DNA of 64,000 bases from Microtetraspora fusca (GCF_001570365.1 NZ_BBYK01000063.1:1-64000), one strand, 5' to 3'. Positions 16,974 through 26,200 are shown, numbered from the stretch's first letter. Translations and numbers: made by a program. Notes: generated by a model not told the origin, from the sequence alone.

Positions 16974-18802
16974 CGCACTTCCGCCTTCTGGAGTTCGTCG
17001 GACCGCACGCATCGGGCGACGCCGTCGGGCGTGGAGCGCAGCGGTACCGGAGCCGCACGGCACTCGTCGGCGGCCAGGACGCACCGATCCGCGAAGCGGC
17101 AGCCGTACGCCCACGCCCCGGCCGCGGGGACGACGCCGGGAATGGTGGGGAGCTGGGAGAACGGCGTGCTGCCGCGCAGGTCGGCGCGGAGCAGCGCCCG
17201 GGTGTAGGGATGGGAGGGTCGGGCGAACAGGGTCGCCACCGGCGAGATCTCGACCACCTCACCGGCGTACATCACCACGGCCCTCTCGCACAGGTCGGCC
17301 ACCACGCCCCAGTCGTGCGTCACCAGCAGGACCGCGAGGTCCTGCTCGGCGGCGAGCGTGCGCAGCAGATCGAGGATCTCTGCCTGCACGGTCACGTCGA
17401 GGGCGGTCGTCGGCTCGTCGGCGATGAGGATCCTGGGGCGTAGCGCCATCGCCAGCGCGATGTTGACCCGCTGCGCCATGCCGCCGGAGATCTGGTGCGG
17501 GTAACTGGCCAGGACCCGCGGCACGTCGGGCACGCGGACGCGGCGTAGCAGGTCCGCGCACCTCTCCCGAACCTCGGCCCGGGACAAGCCGGGTTCCGTC
17601 GCGACGACCTCGGCCAGCTGGGAGCCGACCGTGAACGACGGGTCGAGGCTGGGCACCGGGTCCTGCGGCACGTACCCGATGAGCCGGCCGAGTAGGCGGC
17701 GTCGCGCGGCCGACGAGAGCGCCGCGACGTCGGCGCCGTCGACGCGAACCACCCCGGACACCAGCTCGACGCCGTCGGGCAGCAGGCCGAGCGCGGCCCT
17801 GGCGGTCATGCTCTTGCCGCACCCCGACTCCCCCACGAGCCCGACGACCTCGCCGGCACGCAGGGCGAAGGACACGTCGGTGACCAGTGGCGTCACCCCA
17901 CCATGGCAGACCGTGACGTTCTCCAGCGCGAGCACGCCCGAGGATGGCGAGGTGGAAGCCGTGCCGGGACGGGCGCGGGCGGGCCTGGACGGCGATGGCA
18001 GGTCGGGCTCGGTCGCGGTCATGTCGCGGATGGCGTCCCCGACCAGGCCGACGCAGAGGGCGACGAGGGCGACGACCCCGCCCGTGATCAGTAGGAACCA
18101 CGGAGCCGGCTGGATCTGCTGGATCGACTCCCCGACCAGGTTGCCCCAGGTCGGCCTGGGCGCCTGGACGCCGAGGCCGAGGAAGCCGAGCGAGGTCTCC
18201 ACCAGCACGGCGGTGGCCGCGAAGAACGTGGCCTGCACGGTGATCGGGCCGCGCACGTGCGGCAGCACGTGGCGGCGCAGGATATGCCACTGGTTGAGGC
18301 CCGCCCCCTCGGCCGAGACGACGAACACCTGGCCGCGCACGGCCTTCGTGGCACCGCGGACAACCCTGATCATCGACGTGGACCCGGTCACGCCGAGCGC
18401 GACCATGGTCACCACCTCGTTGTCCTTGAACACGGCCAGCACGACCAGCAGGATGATCACAGTCGGCAGGGCCAGCAGCAGGTCCGCCAGCCAGGTGATC
18501 GTCCGGTCCGCCGGCCCACTGGTGAACCCGGCCCACAGGCCGAGGGGCACGCCAAGGGCGACGAAGACCGCCAGCGCGATGGCCGCGCCGCTGAGGCTGA
18601 CCCGCCCGCCGTACAGTATGCGTGAGAGGATGTCGCGGCCGAGCGAGTCGGTGCCGAACCAGTGCTGGGCCGACGGCGAGCCGAGCACGTCGTCGAGGTT
18701 CTGCTCGAGCGGCTGGTGCGGGGCCAGCAGCGGAGCGAAGAGCACGGCGAGCACGACCAGGGTGAGCACCGCGGCGGGGATCAACAGCTCCAGGCGCCTC
18801 AT
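16970..18802 (-). CDS. Natural fusion of peptide ABC permease (DppC-like) and ATPase (DppD-like)
   Basis: A 610-aa protein. Residues 1-265 are a DppC-type permease: an N-terminal TM, LGTDSLGRDILSRILYG-like motif (here FGTDSLGRDILSRILYGGR), five further TM segments and an EAA loop with SAEGAGLNQWHILRRHVLPH. A Pro/Ser/Arg linker at about 265-290 leads to a complete DppD-type ATPase, residues about 290-600: Walker A GESGCGKSM, signature ISGGMAQRVNIALAMAL, Walker B ILIADEPTTALD, and a C-terminal Cys cluster CRFADRCVLAADEC. Fusion forces 1:1 stoichiometry. The frame is continuous with no stop or ribosome-binding site at the junction. Confidence 0.9.
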   Translation of the reverse strand: MRRLELLIPAAVLTLVVLAVLFAPLLAPHQPLEQNLDDVLGSPSAQHWFGTDSLGRDILSRILYGGRVSLSGAAIALAVFVALGVPLGLWAGFTSGPADRTITWLADLLLALPTVIILLVVLAVFKDNEVVTMVALGVTGSTSMIRVVRGATKAVRGQVFVVSAEGAGLNQWHILRRHVLPHVRGPITVQATFFAATAVLVETSLGFLGLGVQAPRPTWGNLVGESIQQIQPAPWFLLITGGVVALVALCVGLVGDAIRDMTATEPDLPSPSRPARARPGTASTSPSSGVLALENVTVCHGGVTPLVTDVSFALRAGEVVGLVGESGCGKSMTARAALGLLPDGVELVSGVVRVDGADVAALSSAARRRLLGRLIGYVPQDPVPSLDPSFTVGSQLAEVVATEPGLSRAEVRERCADLLRRVRVPDVPRVLASYPHQISGGMAQRVNIALAMALRPRILIADEPTTALDVTVQAEILDLLRTLAAEQDLAVLLVTHDWGVVADLCERAVVMYAGEVVEISPVATLFARPSHPYTRALLRADLRGSTPFSQLPTIPGVVPAAGAWAYGCRFADRCVLAADECRAAPVPLRSTPDGVARCVRSDELQKAEVR

Positions 18803-19713
18803 GCGACCCTGGCCCGCGGGTTGAGCACCAGGTAGAGCAGGTCGACACCCAGGTTGACGACGACCACGACCATCGTGAACGCAAACACCACCCCCTGGAT
18901 CATGGGCAGGTCGTGCTGCTGGGTCGAGGCCACCGCCAGGCCGCCGAGTCCGGGGATGGCGAAGATCGACTCCACGATCACGGTGCCGCTGAGCAACTGC
19001 ACGACCAGCAACCCGACCACGGTGACAACCGGCACCGAGGCATTGCGCAGGGCGTGCCGGTAGACGATGCGCCGCTCCGGCAGGCCGCGGGCCCGTAGCG
19101 CGCGCACGTACTCGCCCTGCATGGTGGCCCGCATCGAGTCCCTGGTCTGCTTGGCGATCGCGGCCGCCCCGCTGATGGCCAGCGTGGCGACCGGGAGCAC
19201 CAGCCCGGCGAGCGTGTAGCCGGTGGCCGGCAGCAGCGGCATGCCCAGCGCGAACACCACCACCAGCGCCGGCCCCACCCAGTAGTGCGGTACGGCGAAG
19301 CCGACCAGCGAGAGCATGTCCACGACCCGCCCTGAGACGCCGCCGTGGACGCCGGAGTGGATGCCCATCGCGACTCCGATCAGTGCGCTGACGATCGTGG
19401 TCCCGACGATCACGCTCATCGTGGGTGTGGCCCGGCCGAGGATGCCGGACAGCACCGGTTCCTTGGTGATGATGGAGCGGCCCAGGTCACCCTGCAGGAC
19501 GTGCCACAGCCAGTCCCCGTACTGGATGACCAACGGCCGGTCCAGGCCGAGCTGGGAGCGCAGCGCGGCGTACTGCTCCGGGGTCGCTCCCTCGCCGAGG
19601 ATGGTCACGGCGGGGTCGCCCGGGCTGAGCGCGACCAGCACGAACGACAGGAAGCTCGCCAGCAGTGTCAGCGGCACCGCGAAGGCCAGCCGTTTGACGA
19701 TGACGCGGCGCAT
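18799..19713 (-). CDS. Peptide ABC transporter permease (DppB/OppB-like)
   Basis: A 304-aa permease with the N-terminal MRRVIVKRLAFAVPLTLLAS helix, LSPGDPAVTILGEGATPEQ, LGLDRPLVIQYGDWLWHVLQGDLGRSI, and an EAA loop around EYVRALRARGLPERRIVYRHALRNA. It has six TM segments. It pairs with the DppC half of the downstream fusion. Its ATG overlaps the substrate-binding gene stop (TGATG at 19713). Confidence 0.92.
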   Translation of the reverse strand: MRRVIVKRLAFAVPLTLLASFLSFVLVALSPGDPAVTILGEGATPEQYAALRSQLGLDRPLVIQYGDWLWHVLQGDLGRSIITKEPVLSGILGRATPTMSVIVGTTIVSALIGVAMGIHSGVHGGVSGRVVDMLSLVGFAVPHYWVGPALVVVFALGMPLLPATGYTLAGLVLPVATLAISGAAAIAKQTRDSMRATMQGEYVRALRARGLPERRIVYRHALRNASVPVVTVVGLLVVQLLSGTVIVESIFAIPGLGGLAVASTQQHDLPMIQGVVFAFTMVVVVVNLGVDLLYLVLNPRARVA

Positions 19714-21263
19714 CACTGGGATCCCGCGTGTGCGGTGAACTGGGTGACGTCCGGCGCGGAGATGTAGGCGCCATACCGGTCGGGCACGTTGCCGACACGG
19801 GCGCGGGAGAAGTAGATCGTGTCGTGGTTGACCGCCGGGAGGAACCACGCCTGCTCGGTCAGCGTGGTGAGCGCCCGGTTGTACATGCCGTTGCGCTCGG
19901 CCGTGTCGGCCGTGGCGTCGGCCTTGCGCACCAGCGCGGTGACCTCGGGGATGGAGTCGCCGAACGGGTTGTACGGCGTGACGAGCATGGAGGCCAGGCT
20001 GGTGTGCATGAGATTGAACGGCGAGGTGCCGTAGCTCATGTAGACCAGGCCGTACTTCTTGCTGAGCGACATCTTGGTGTAGGTCGCGATGTCGGCGCCG
20101 AACTCGGGGTGGACCCGGACACCGACCTTGGCCAGCTGATCGATCATCGCCTGCTGCACCAGCCTGCAGTTGCGCAGCTGGATCTTGCACCCGTCCAGAG
20201 AGACGTCCACGCCGGTCGGATAGCCGGCCTCGGCGAGCAGACTCTTGGCCTTGCCCGGATCGTAGGGGTAGGCCTCCGTCACGGCCTTGCCGTAGGAGTC
20301 GGCGCCCGGTGAGGTCAACGCGCTGGTGGGACGGCCGTAGCCACGGTAGACGGCCTTGGCGATGGACGCCCGGTCGATGGCGTAGTTCATGGCCTGCCGT
20401 ACCCGGACGTCGCCGAGCGGCTTGCTGGTGGCGCCGCTCCTGTCGACGATGAAGAAGCCGGCGAAGTAGTTGCCGACGCCGGAGACCTTCAGGCCGGCAC
20501 TGCCTGCGCTCGAGGCGGCCGCCCAGTCACCGCCGGCGAAGTCGACCTGGCCCGACTTCATCGCGTTGAGCAGTGCGTTACCGTCGGTGATGACCTTGAC
20601 GACGACACGCTTGAACGCTTGGCGGGCCTTGTTCCAGTAGTGGGGGTTCGCTGTGAAGGTGTACGTGTCACCCACCACCGTCGCCGACGAGTCCAATGTG
20701 TACGGCCCGGCGCCGTATGTGGTCGTGGCCAGCTTGTCCCCCGCGGCCAGACCGGCGGGCGAGATGACGTCGCCGACCAGCCACGACTGGGTGAGCAGCG
20801 CAGGCAGGTTGGGCACCGGGGCCGTGGCTGTCACCTCGACGGTCGAATCGTCGACCTTCTTCGCACCGCTGATGAGGGAGGCGGCGGAGGCGTTCGGACC
20901 GCCGGCCTTCCTGATGTGGTTGATCGAGTCGACGACGGCGTCGGCGGTGACCGGGCTGCCGTCGGCGAACTTGACCCCAGAGCGGAGCGACACGCTCAGC
21001 TTGGTGTTGTCGCTGCCGACGAACTTCCAGCCGGCGGCGATGGCCGGTTGGAGCGTTCCGTCGTTGCCCATCCTGATCAGCGGCTCGTATGCGAGCTGGA
21101 TCGGCCCGTTGACGAGCCAGCCGACCTGGGCCAGTGACGGGTCGAGTGTGGTGGGGGCCGTGGAGAGACCCATCGTCAGCGTCGCGTCGTCATTCGACGT
21201 TCCGCAGCCGGCGACGGTCGCGCCGAGCGCCAGGAGCGAGAGACAGACGGCGGTAAGGCGCAT
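19713..21263 (-). CDS. ABC transporter substrate-binding lipoprotein (SBP family 5)
   Basis: A 516-aa extracellular solute-binding protein, family 5 (DppA/OppA fold). The lipoprotein signal MRLTAVCLSLLALGATVAGC ends in the lipobox Cys20. Family motifs include LAYEPLIRMGNDGTLQPAIAAGW, SLRSGVKFADGSPVTADAVV and VRQAMNYAIDRASIAKAV. It would deliver the substrate to the DppB/DppC-D/DppF transporter. Family 5 proteins bind peptides, but also nickel, opines and glutathione-like molecules, so the ligand here need not be a peptide. Confidence 0.92.
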   Translation of the reverse strand: MRLTAVCLSLLALGATVAGCGTSNDDATLTMGLSTAPTTLDPSLAQVGWLVNGPIQLAYEPLIRMGNDGTLQPAIAAGWKFVGSDNTKLSVSLRSGVKFADGSPVTADAVVDSINHIRKAGGPNASAASLISGAKKVDDSTVEVTATAPVPNLPALLTQSWLVGDVISPAGLAAGDKLATTTYGAGPYTLDSSATVVGDTYTFTANPHYWNKARQAFKRVVVKVITDGNALLNAMKSGQVDFAGGDWAAASSAGSAGLKVSGVGNYFAGFFIVDRSGATSKPLGDVRVRQAMNYAIDRASIAKAVYRGYGRPTSALTSPGADSYGKAVTEAYPYDPGKAKSLLAEAGYPTGVDVSLDGCKIQLRNCRLVQQAMIDQLAKVGVRVHPEFGADIATYTKMSLSKKYGLVYMSYGTSPFNLMHTSLASMLVTPYNPFGDSIPEVTALVRKADATADTAERNGMYNRALTTLTEQAWFLPAVNHDTIYFSRARVGNVPDRYGAYISAPDVTQFTAHAGSQ

Positions 21264-21291
21264 GGTTGCCTGCTTTCCGGGGGACGACCGG

Positions 21292-22095
21292 TCAGTTCTC
21301 GGTCAGGAAGGACACGAACGCGCGCTCGCGCTCGGCGCGGGCACGCCGGACGCTGGAGATGACGTGCGGCGCGCCGGGGATCTGGTGGAATCTCGCGCCA
21401 GGGATGCGATCGGCCAGGTCGCGGGAGAGCCGGGGCGCGCCGAGCTGGTCGAGTTCGGCGCAGACCACGAGCACGGGCACGCGGATCGAGCCCAGGCCGT
21501 CCCGGGCGTCGTGGGTCATGTTGGCGTGGATGAGCCGCAGGTGGGCATCCTTGCGCGCGGCCGCGGAGGTGTCGTCCGGAGCGACGCGGATGAGCTCGGC
21601 GTAGTGCGCGTTCACGTCTTCGGGCAGGTACGCCACGGTCACGCCGTAGGTCGCGTACGCCTCGTAGCTCTGCTGCCGTAGCGTGTAGAACGTCCGGCTC
21701 TGCGCGGTGTGGAAGGGCTCCGGAAAGGCCCAGCCCTGCGAGAGGATCACCTTGCGCAGCCCCGGGGGCTTCATGATGGCCAGGTGCTGGGCGACACAGG
21801 CGCCGAGTCCGCCGGTACCGGCCAGGTGGAAGCCGTCCGACAGGTCGAGGTGGCGGGCCAACTCCGCCACGTCGACTGCGATCTCCTCAGTACGGCCAGG
21901 CCCCGGCGCGGGGTCCGAGCGCCCGAGTCCCGCGTGGTCGAAGACGATGATCCGGAAACGTTCCCGCAGACCCTCGTCGACGGTGGCGACGTGCGCGCCG
22001 GTAGTCAGGCCAAAGCCTCCCACGTAGATCAGCGGGAAGCCCTCGCCGTGGATCTCGTAGTACAAGGTGCGCCCTGGTAGGCATAGCGTGCTCAT
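21292..22095 (-). CDS. Alpha/beta hydrolase
   Basis: A 267-aa hydrolase-fold protein. The oxyanion-hole region is IYVGGFGLTTGAHVATVDEG, followed by IIVFDHAGLGRSDPAPGPGR. At the nucleophile elbow the expected GxSxG reads HLAGTGGLGACVA, so the catalytic Ser is replaced. The acid/His region is VLVVCAELDQLG and GAPHVISS. With the nucleophile apparently missing, it may be a non-hydrolytic or cofactor-independent member of the fold. ATG 22095 overlaps the hyuB stop (22092-22095). Its role with HyuAB is unknown. Confidence 0.8.
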   Translation of the reverse strand: MSTLCLPGRTLYYEIHGEGFPLIYVGGFGLTTGAHVATVDEGLRERFRIIVFDHAGLGRSDPAPGPGRTEEIAVDVAELARHLDLSDGFHLAGTGGLGACVAQHLAIMKPPGLRKVILSQGWAFPEPFHTAQSRTFYTLRQQSYEAYATYGVTVAYLPEDVNAHYAELIRVAPDDTSAAARKDAHLRLIHANMTHDARDGLGSIRVPVLVVCAELDQLGAPRLSRDLADRIPGARFHQIPGAPHVISSVRRARAERERAFVSFLTEN

Positions 22096-23750
22096 CGGGA
22101 TCCCACCGTGACGCCGTAGTCCCGCTCCGCGTCCTCGGCGGAGACGAAGCCCTCGCGCACATCCCTCAGTACGGCTTCCCGGTCTCTCTCCTTCGGGTCG
22201 CCCCACCCGCCACCGCCGGCCGAGCTCAGCACGACCACGTCGCCGGGCTGGAGTTTCGTGCCGACCGAGACACCCGGGACGCGGCGGCGCTCGCCGTCGC
22301 GACCCTCCACCACGATCGAGCCGGGCCGGCCCGCCCCGCCGCCGCGCTGCCCGTCGGGCCCGGCGTCGGTGTGGCTCATCGACGGGTTCAAAGTGGCCTC
22401 CTGTAGCACCTCGATCTCCCTGACCGCGCCGCACCCGCCGCGGAACCTGCCGGGACCGCCGGAGCCGTCGTTGATCCGGTAGCTGCGGATCCGCACCGGA
22501 TAGGTGGGCTCGACGAACTCGACCGGATAGTTACGCTGCGCCATGCCATAGATGACGTCGGGGCCGTCGCCGAACGGCCGGCCGCCGAAGCCGACGCCGA
22601 GCGACTCGGAGTAGGACACGCCGCTGGGGAACTGGAAGTTGCAGACGATGTAGGTCGGGAAATTCGCTGTCATGTGGCCGCCGTTGGCCTGCGCGACCAG
22701 CGTGCTCAGGCAGTTGAGCACGATCGACTTGACCAGCGAGCGGTTGTTGAGCGGGCGCGGGAACTCCGGCGAGACCAACGTCCCAGAGGTGAGCCGCAGG
22801 TCGGTGAGAGTGTCCAGGATGCCCTGGTTCATCTCCAGGTTCTCGTCGAACACCAGCAGCACCCTGGCCAGCAGCAGCTGCACCCCGCTCAGAGTGGCCA
22901 GGTAGTTGATCGGCACGGGAACGTCGGGAGAGGTGCCGGTCAGGTCGAGGAGCAGCTCGTTACCGCGGCGGTGCAGGGAGGCCGACACCTGGAGTCCGGT
23001 GAGCCCCAGACCCGGGACGTCCGCGGAGGTCACGGTCTCGTAGGTGCCGTCGGGGATCTGCTCGTCCAGGATCTGGCGTACCCGGGCGGCAGTGTGGGCC
23101 AGCGCCCAGTCGATGGTCTCCAGCAGCGTTCGCCGACCGTACCGCTCTGCGAGGGCGTCGACGCGGGCGGCGCCGAGTCGGCAGGCGGCCAGCAGCGCCC
23201 GCCAGTCACCGCGCACCAGGTCGGGGCGCCGGGAGTTGCGCTCGAGCAGGCGCAGGAACGACGGATCAATCTCGTGATCGCGGCCCACACGCATCGGCGG
23301 GTACGCGATGCCCTCGTGGAAGATCTCGGTCGCCTTGCCCGCACCGCCGCCCTCGCGCAAGCCGCCGAGGTCGGCCACGTGCCCGTAGCCGGCGGCGAAG
23401 CCGAGCAGTTCGCCCTGGCAGAAGATCGGCACAGAGACCACCACGTCGCCCAGGTGCTGCACCGCCCCCCTCGTCGTGTAGGGGTCATTGAAGAAGAAGA
23501 TGTCGCCCGGGGCCACCTCGTCCAGCTCGAAGTGATCGAGGATGGGGTCGACCAGTCCGGCGCCCGTCAGGCCCGCAAGCGCGAAGATCATCCGGCCGCG
23601 TGTGTCGAACAGGCCGACGAAGTAGTCCTTCTTGTCGCGGAAGCCCTCCGACATCGCCGTCCGCCCGATCAGGCGTTCCATTTCGTCGGTGGTCGCCCGG
23701 ATGGCGCCGTACACGATCTCGCGCGTGGCCAGGTCGGTGGTCTCAGACAT
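22092..23750 (-). CDS. hyuB: Hydantoinase B/oxoprolinase family protein
   Basis: A 552-aa protein of the HyuB family. Recognisable blocks are EIVYGAIRATTDEMERLIGRTAMSEG (shown by start), FFFNDPYTTRGAVQHLGDVVV, DLTGTSPDVPVPINYL, LNNRSLVKSIVLNCLSTLVA and the C-terminal GGCGAVREIEVLQEAT plus GGGGWGDP. With HyuA it forms the ATP-dependent hydantoinase/oxoprolinase/acetone-carboxylase-like enzyme class acting on cyclic amides, or carboxylating ketones. ATG 23750 overlaps the hyuA stop by 8 bp. It is of normal length for the stand-alone B subunit. Confidence 0.9.
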   Translation of the reverse strand: MSETTDLATREIVYGAIRATTDEMERLIGRTAMSEGFRDKKDYFVGLFDTRGRMIFALAGLTGAGLVDPILDHFELDEVAPGDIFFFNDPYTTRGAVQHLGDVVVSVPIFCQGELLGFAAGYGHVADLGGLREGGGAGKATEIFHEGIAYPPMRVGRDHEIDPSFLRLLERNSRRPDLVRGDWRALLAACRLGAARVDALAERYGRRTLLETIDWALAHTAARVRQILDEQIPDGTYETVTSADVPGLGLTGLQVSASLHRRGNELLLDLTGTSPDVPVPINYLATLSGVQLLLARVLLVFDENLEMNQGILDTLTDLRLTSGTLVSPEFPRPLNNRSLVKSIVLNCLSTLVAQANGGHMTANFPTYIVCNFQFPSGVSYSESLGVGFGGRPFGDGPDVIYGMAQRNYPVEFVEPTYPVRIRSYRINDGSGGPGRFRGGCGAVREIEVLQEATLNPSMSHTDAGPDGQRGGGAGRPGSIVVEGRDGERRRVPGVSVGTKLQPGDVVVLSSAGGGGWGDPKERDREAVLRDVREGFVSAEDAERDYGVTVGSR

Positions 23751-25824
23751 GCACATCAACCTCCAAGGCGCCGAGCGGGGTCACCGTCGCGGCGGCGCCC
23801 GGCGGGATGACGACCGTGGAGTCGACGCTCTCCACGACGGCCGGCCCGTTGACCACGTGACCGGGCTTCAGGGTGGGACGGCGGAGCACGGTCGTCTCCA
23901 GCCAGCCCTCGGGGTCGAAGAACACCCGCCGGGTGGTGGCGCGTTCGCCGCCATCCGCGGCCTCGAACGACACGTCGGTGTGCGGCACCAGGCCGGCCGC
24001 GCGCAGGCGGACGTTGACGATCCGCACGTCCACGGACTCGAAGGCGTAGCTGTAGCGGTCGCGGTGCGTCTCATCGAAGGCCTTGCGTGCTCTCTCCAGC
24101 GCCTCGCCCGGCGAGTCGGCGAAGCCTTCCAGCGGCACGGTCAGGTCGAATCCCTGGTTGTCGTAGCGCATGTCGAGCAGCGGGGTGAAGCGGCGCTCCA
24201 GCAGGTTGCCGTCTTGGGCCAACCACTGGCCCGCCTCGGCCACCAGTTCGTCCAGCACGCGCGACAGGCGGTCGAGGTCCAGCTCCTTCAGCACCGGGCG
24301 GTCGGGCAGCGAGCGCACGTAGTAGCGGGCGACGTCGGCCGACAGCAGGCCCTCCGTGGTGAAGACGCCCGGGTTGAGCGGCACCAGCACCTTGCGGATA
24401 CCGATCTGCCTGGCAACCTCGATCGAGTGGAGGCTGCCGCCCCCGCCGAACGAGACCAGGCAGTACTCCCGAGGGTCACGCCCGCGCTCGGTGGAGATGG
24501 TGCGGATCGCGTTGGCCATGTGGGAGTTGGCCATCCGCAGCACGTGGACGGCCGCTGCCTCGGGGTCCCCACCGGACAGCGAGCCCAGCCCCTCGACGAG
24601 GGCGGACTCGGCGGCGGCGTGGTCGAGGGTCAGCGCGCCGCCGGCCAACTCGCGGGGCAGCCAGCCGAGCACAGCGAGGGCGTCGGTGACCGTTGGTACC
24701 GTGCCGCCGTAGCCGTATGCGGCCGGGCCCGGGTTGGATCCGGCGCTGCGCGGGCCCACACTGAAGCGGCCCGCCTCCATCGACGCGATGCTGCCACCGC
24801 CCGCGCCGACCGTGTGCACGTCCAGGACGGGCAGGCCGATCGGGAAGTGGCTCACGTACGCATCCGTATTGATGTCGACCACGCCATCGACCGCGCAGCT
24901 GACGTCGGAGCTGGTGCCGCCCACGTCGAGGGCGAACGACCGGTCGATGCCGTGCGAGCGGGCCAGCCGCGCGGCGGCGTTCGCGCCACCTGCCGGCCCT
25001 GACAGGACCGTGGTGATCGGGAATCGGGCCGCGTACTCGGCGCCGACCACGCCTCCATCGGACGCCATCACGTACAGCGGGGCCGCGACGCCCGCTTGCC
25101 GCAGCGCGTCGCGCAGCCCGGTCAGATAGTGCGTGACCACCGGCTGGGCGCCGGCGTTCAGCACCGCCGCCATGGTCCGCTCGTACTCCCCCGCCTGCGG
25201 GAGCACCTCGTGCGACAGCGTGACCAGCAGGCCGTCCAGCCGTTCGCAGAGGAGATCGCGTACCCACAGCTCGTGCGCCGGGTTGACATGGCTGTGCAGG
25301 AAGGCCACCGCGACACTCGCGACGCCGAGGTCGGCGATCGACCGGATCAACGGCTCCAGCGCCTTCTCGGCGGGGGCCTGGAGCGGGGCGCCGTCCCACG
25401 ACATGCGTTCGGCCAACCCGAAGATCCGCTCACGGCCGATCGGACGGCGGGGCTTCAGCCAGCTCAGCACGTTGCCACTGCGCGGCGAGTCGTGCCGGCC
25501 GATCTCTAGCACCGACTCGAAGCCGGCCGTGGTCACCAGCGCCGTCTCGAGCTGGTCGCGCTCCAGCAACGCGTTCGTCGTCAGCGTCGTGCCGTGCACG
25601 ATCCGCGCGATCTGGTCGGGTGTGATGCGCGCCTGTGCGCACACGGCCTCGACCGCCCGCAGGAACGCATCGATCGGGCCCTGATGGGAAAGGACCTTGG
25701 TCACCCAGCGGTGGCCCGTCGCGAGGTCGCAAAGGGTGGCATCGACGAATGTCCCACCGACATCCACCGCGATCACATGTCCGGCGGCTGCCCGCGGGGC
25801 CTCTGGATCTGGTACTTCCCGCAA
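23743..25824 (-). CDS. hyuA: Hydantoinase A/oxoprolinase family protein
   Basis: A 693-aa protein of the HyuA family. Its N-terminal ASKHA-type phosphate-binding motif is VIAVDVGGTFVDATLCDL, followed by IVHGTTLTTNALLER, and later SGPAGGANAAARLARS, FALDVGGTSSDVSC and VGAGGGSIASME. These fit the ATP-using subunit of hydantoinase/5-oxoprolinase/acetone carboxylase-type enzymes. TTG at 25824 is preferred as start because AAGGAG lies 6 bp ahead. Starting at ATG 25875 would put the AT-rich operator inside the coding region. It is the first gene of the operon running to 16170. Confidence 0.9.
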   Translation of the reverse strand: MREVPDPEAPRAAAGHVIAVDVGGTFVDATLCDLATGHRWVTKVLSHQGPIDAFLRAVEAVCAQARITPDQIARIVHGTTLTTNALLERDQLETALVTTAGFESVLEIGRHDSPRSGNVLSWLKPRRPIGRERIFGLAERMSWDGAPLQAPAEKALEPLIRSIADLGVASVAVAFLHSHVNPAHELWVRDLLCERLDGLLVTLSHEVLPQAGEYERTMAAVLNAGAQPVVTHYLTGLRDALRQAGVAAPLYVMASDGGVVGAEYAARFPITTVLSGPAGGANAAARLARSHGIDRSFALDVGGTSSDVSCAVDGVVDINTDAYVSHFPIGLPVLDVHTVGAGGGSIASMEAGRFSVGPRSAGSNPGPAAYGYGGTVPTVTDALAVLGWLPRELAGGALTLDHAAAESALVEGLGSLSGGDPEAAAVHVLRMANSHMANAIRTISTERGRDPREYCLVSFGGGGSLHSIEVARQIGIRKVLVPLNPGVFTTEGLLSADVARYYVRSLPDRPVLKELDLDRLSRVLDELVAEAGQWLAQDGNLLERRFTPLLDMRYDNQGFDLTVPLEGFADSPGEALERARKAFDETHRDRYSYAFESVDVRIVNVRLRAAGLVPHTDVSFEAADGGERATTRRVFFDPEGWLETTVLRRPTLKPGHVVNGPAVVESVDSTVVIPPGAAATVTPLGALEVDVHV

Positions 25825-25836
25825 GATCGACTCCTT

Positions 25837-25864
25837 AACATATATGATACTTATTATAGATATC
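25837..25864. promoter_or_regulatory. AT-rich operator/promoter region upstream of hyuA
   Basis: The stretch containing AACATATATGATACTTATTA, then TAGATATC, is a sharp AT island in GC-rich DNA directly before the hyuA ribosome-binding site. TAACATATAT plus CTTATT also occur at 13271-13290. It is likely the GntR-FCD binding site controlling the hyuAB/ABC operon. Confidence 0.55.
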
Positions 25865-26105
25865 GACGAAGCCATCCCCTCGTCAAGAGCCGTTCACATA
25901 CCTGCGGATCGCACGCCGGACCAGGCCCGCCGCCTGAGGCAGGCGTGTATCGCTTCAAGATCGATCGCACAGGGCTTGAGCTGGGAGTTCTCTGGTACGG
26001 CTACGCGGCTCTGTGATGTTCGTCGACCGGTCCGCCGAGCACCTTCCGGCACCACCCCTGGCCTTCGAGCGGTACGGCGGACCGCTCGTCGCGATCGCGT
26101 GGTCG

Positions 26106-26200
26106 CTACCGAAGGGACTGGTGCGGCCGATAGCCGTTGTAGTAATCGGCATATTCCATCAGCACCGACCGCAGGTGCCGTTCGCCTGGAGCGTGCGCGG
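26106..26200 (-). pseudogene. Integrase-core (IS481/IS3-like) transposase, C-terminal scrap
   Basis: The minus-strand frame reads GERHLRSVLMEYADYYNGYRPHQSL before a stop at 26106. This is the conserved end of the rve/integrase core of IS481/IS3-type transposases, including the catalytic-Glu-proximal helix. The sequence further upstream is unrelated, so only a scrap remains. Confidence 0.6.

Noticed and set aside
17259-18884. Long alternative minus-strand frame (541 codons) over the DppC-DppD gene
   Set aside because: It is Arg/Gly/Pro-rich out-of-frame translation. The in-frame product has full permease and ATPase motifs.
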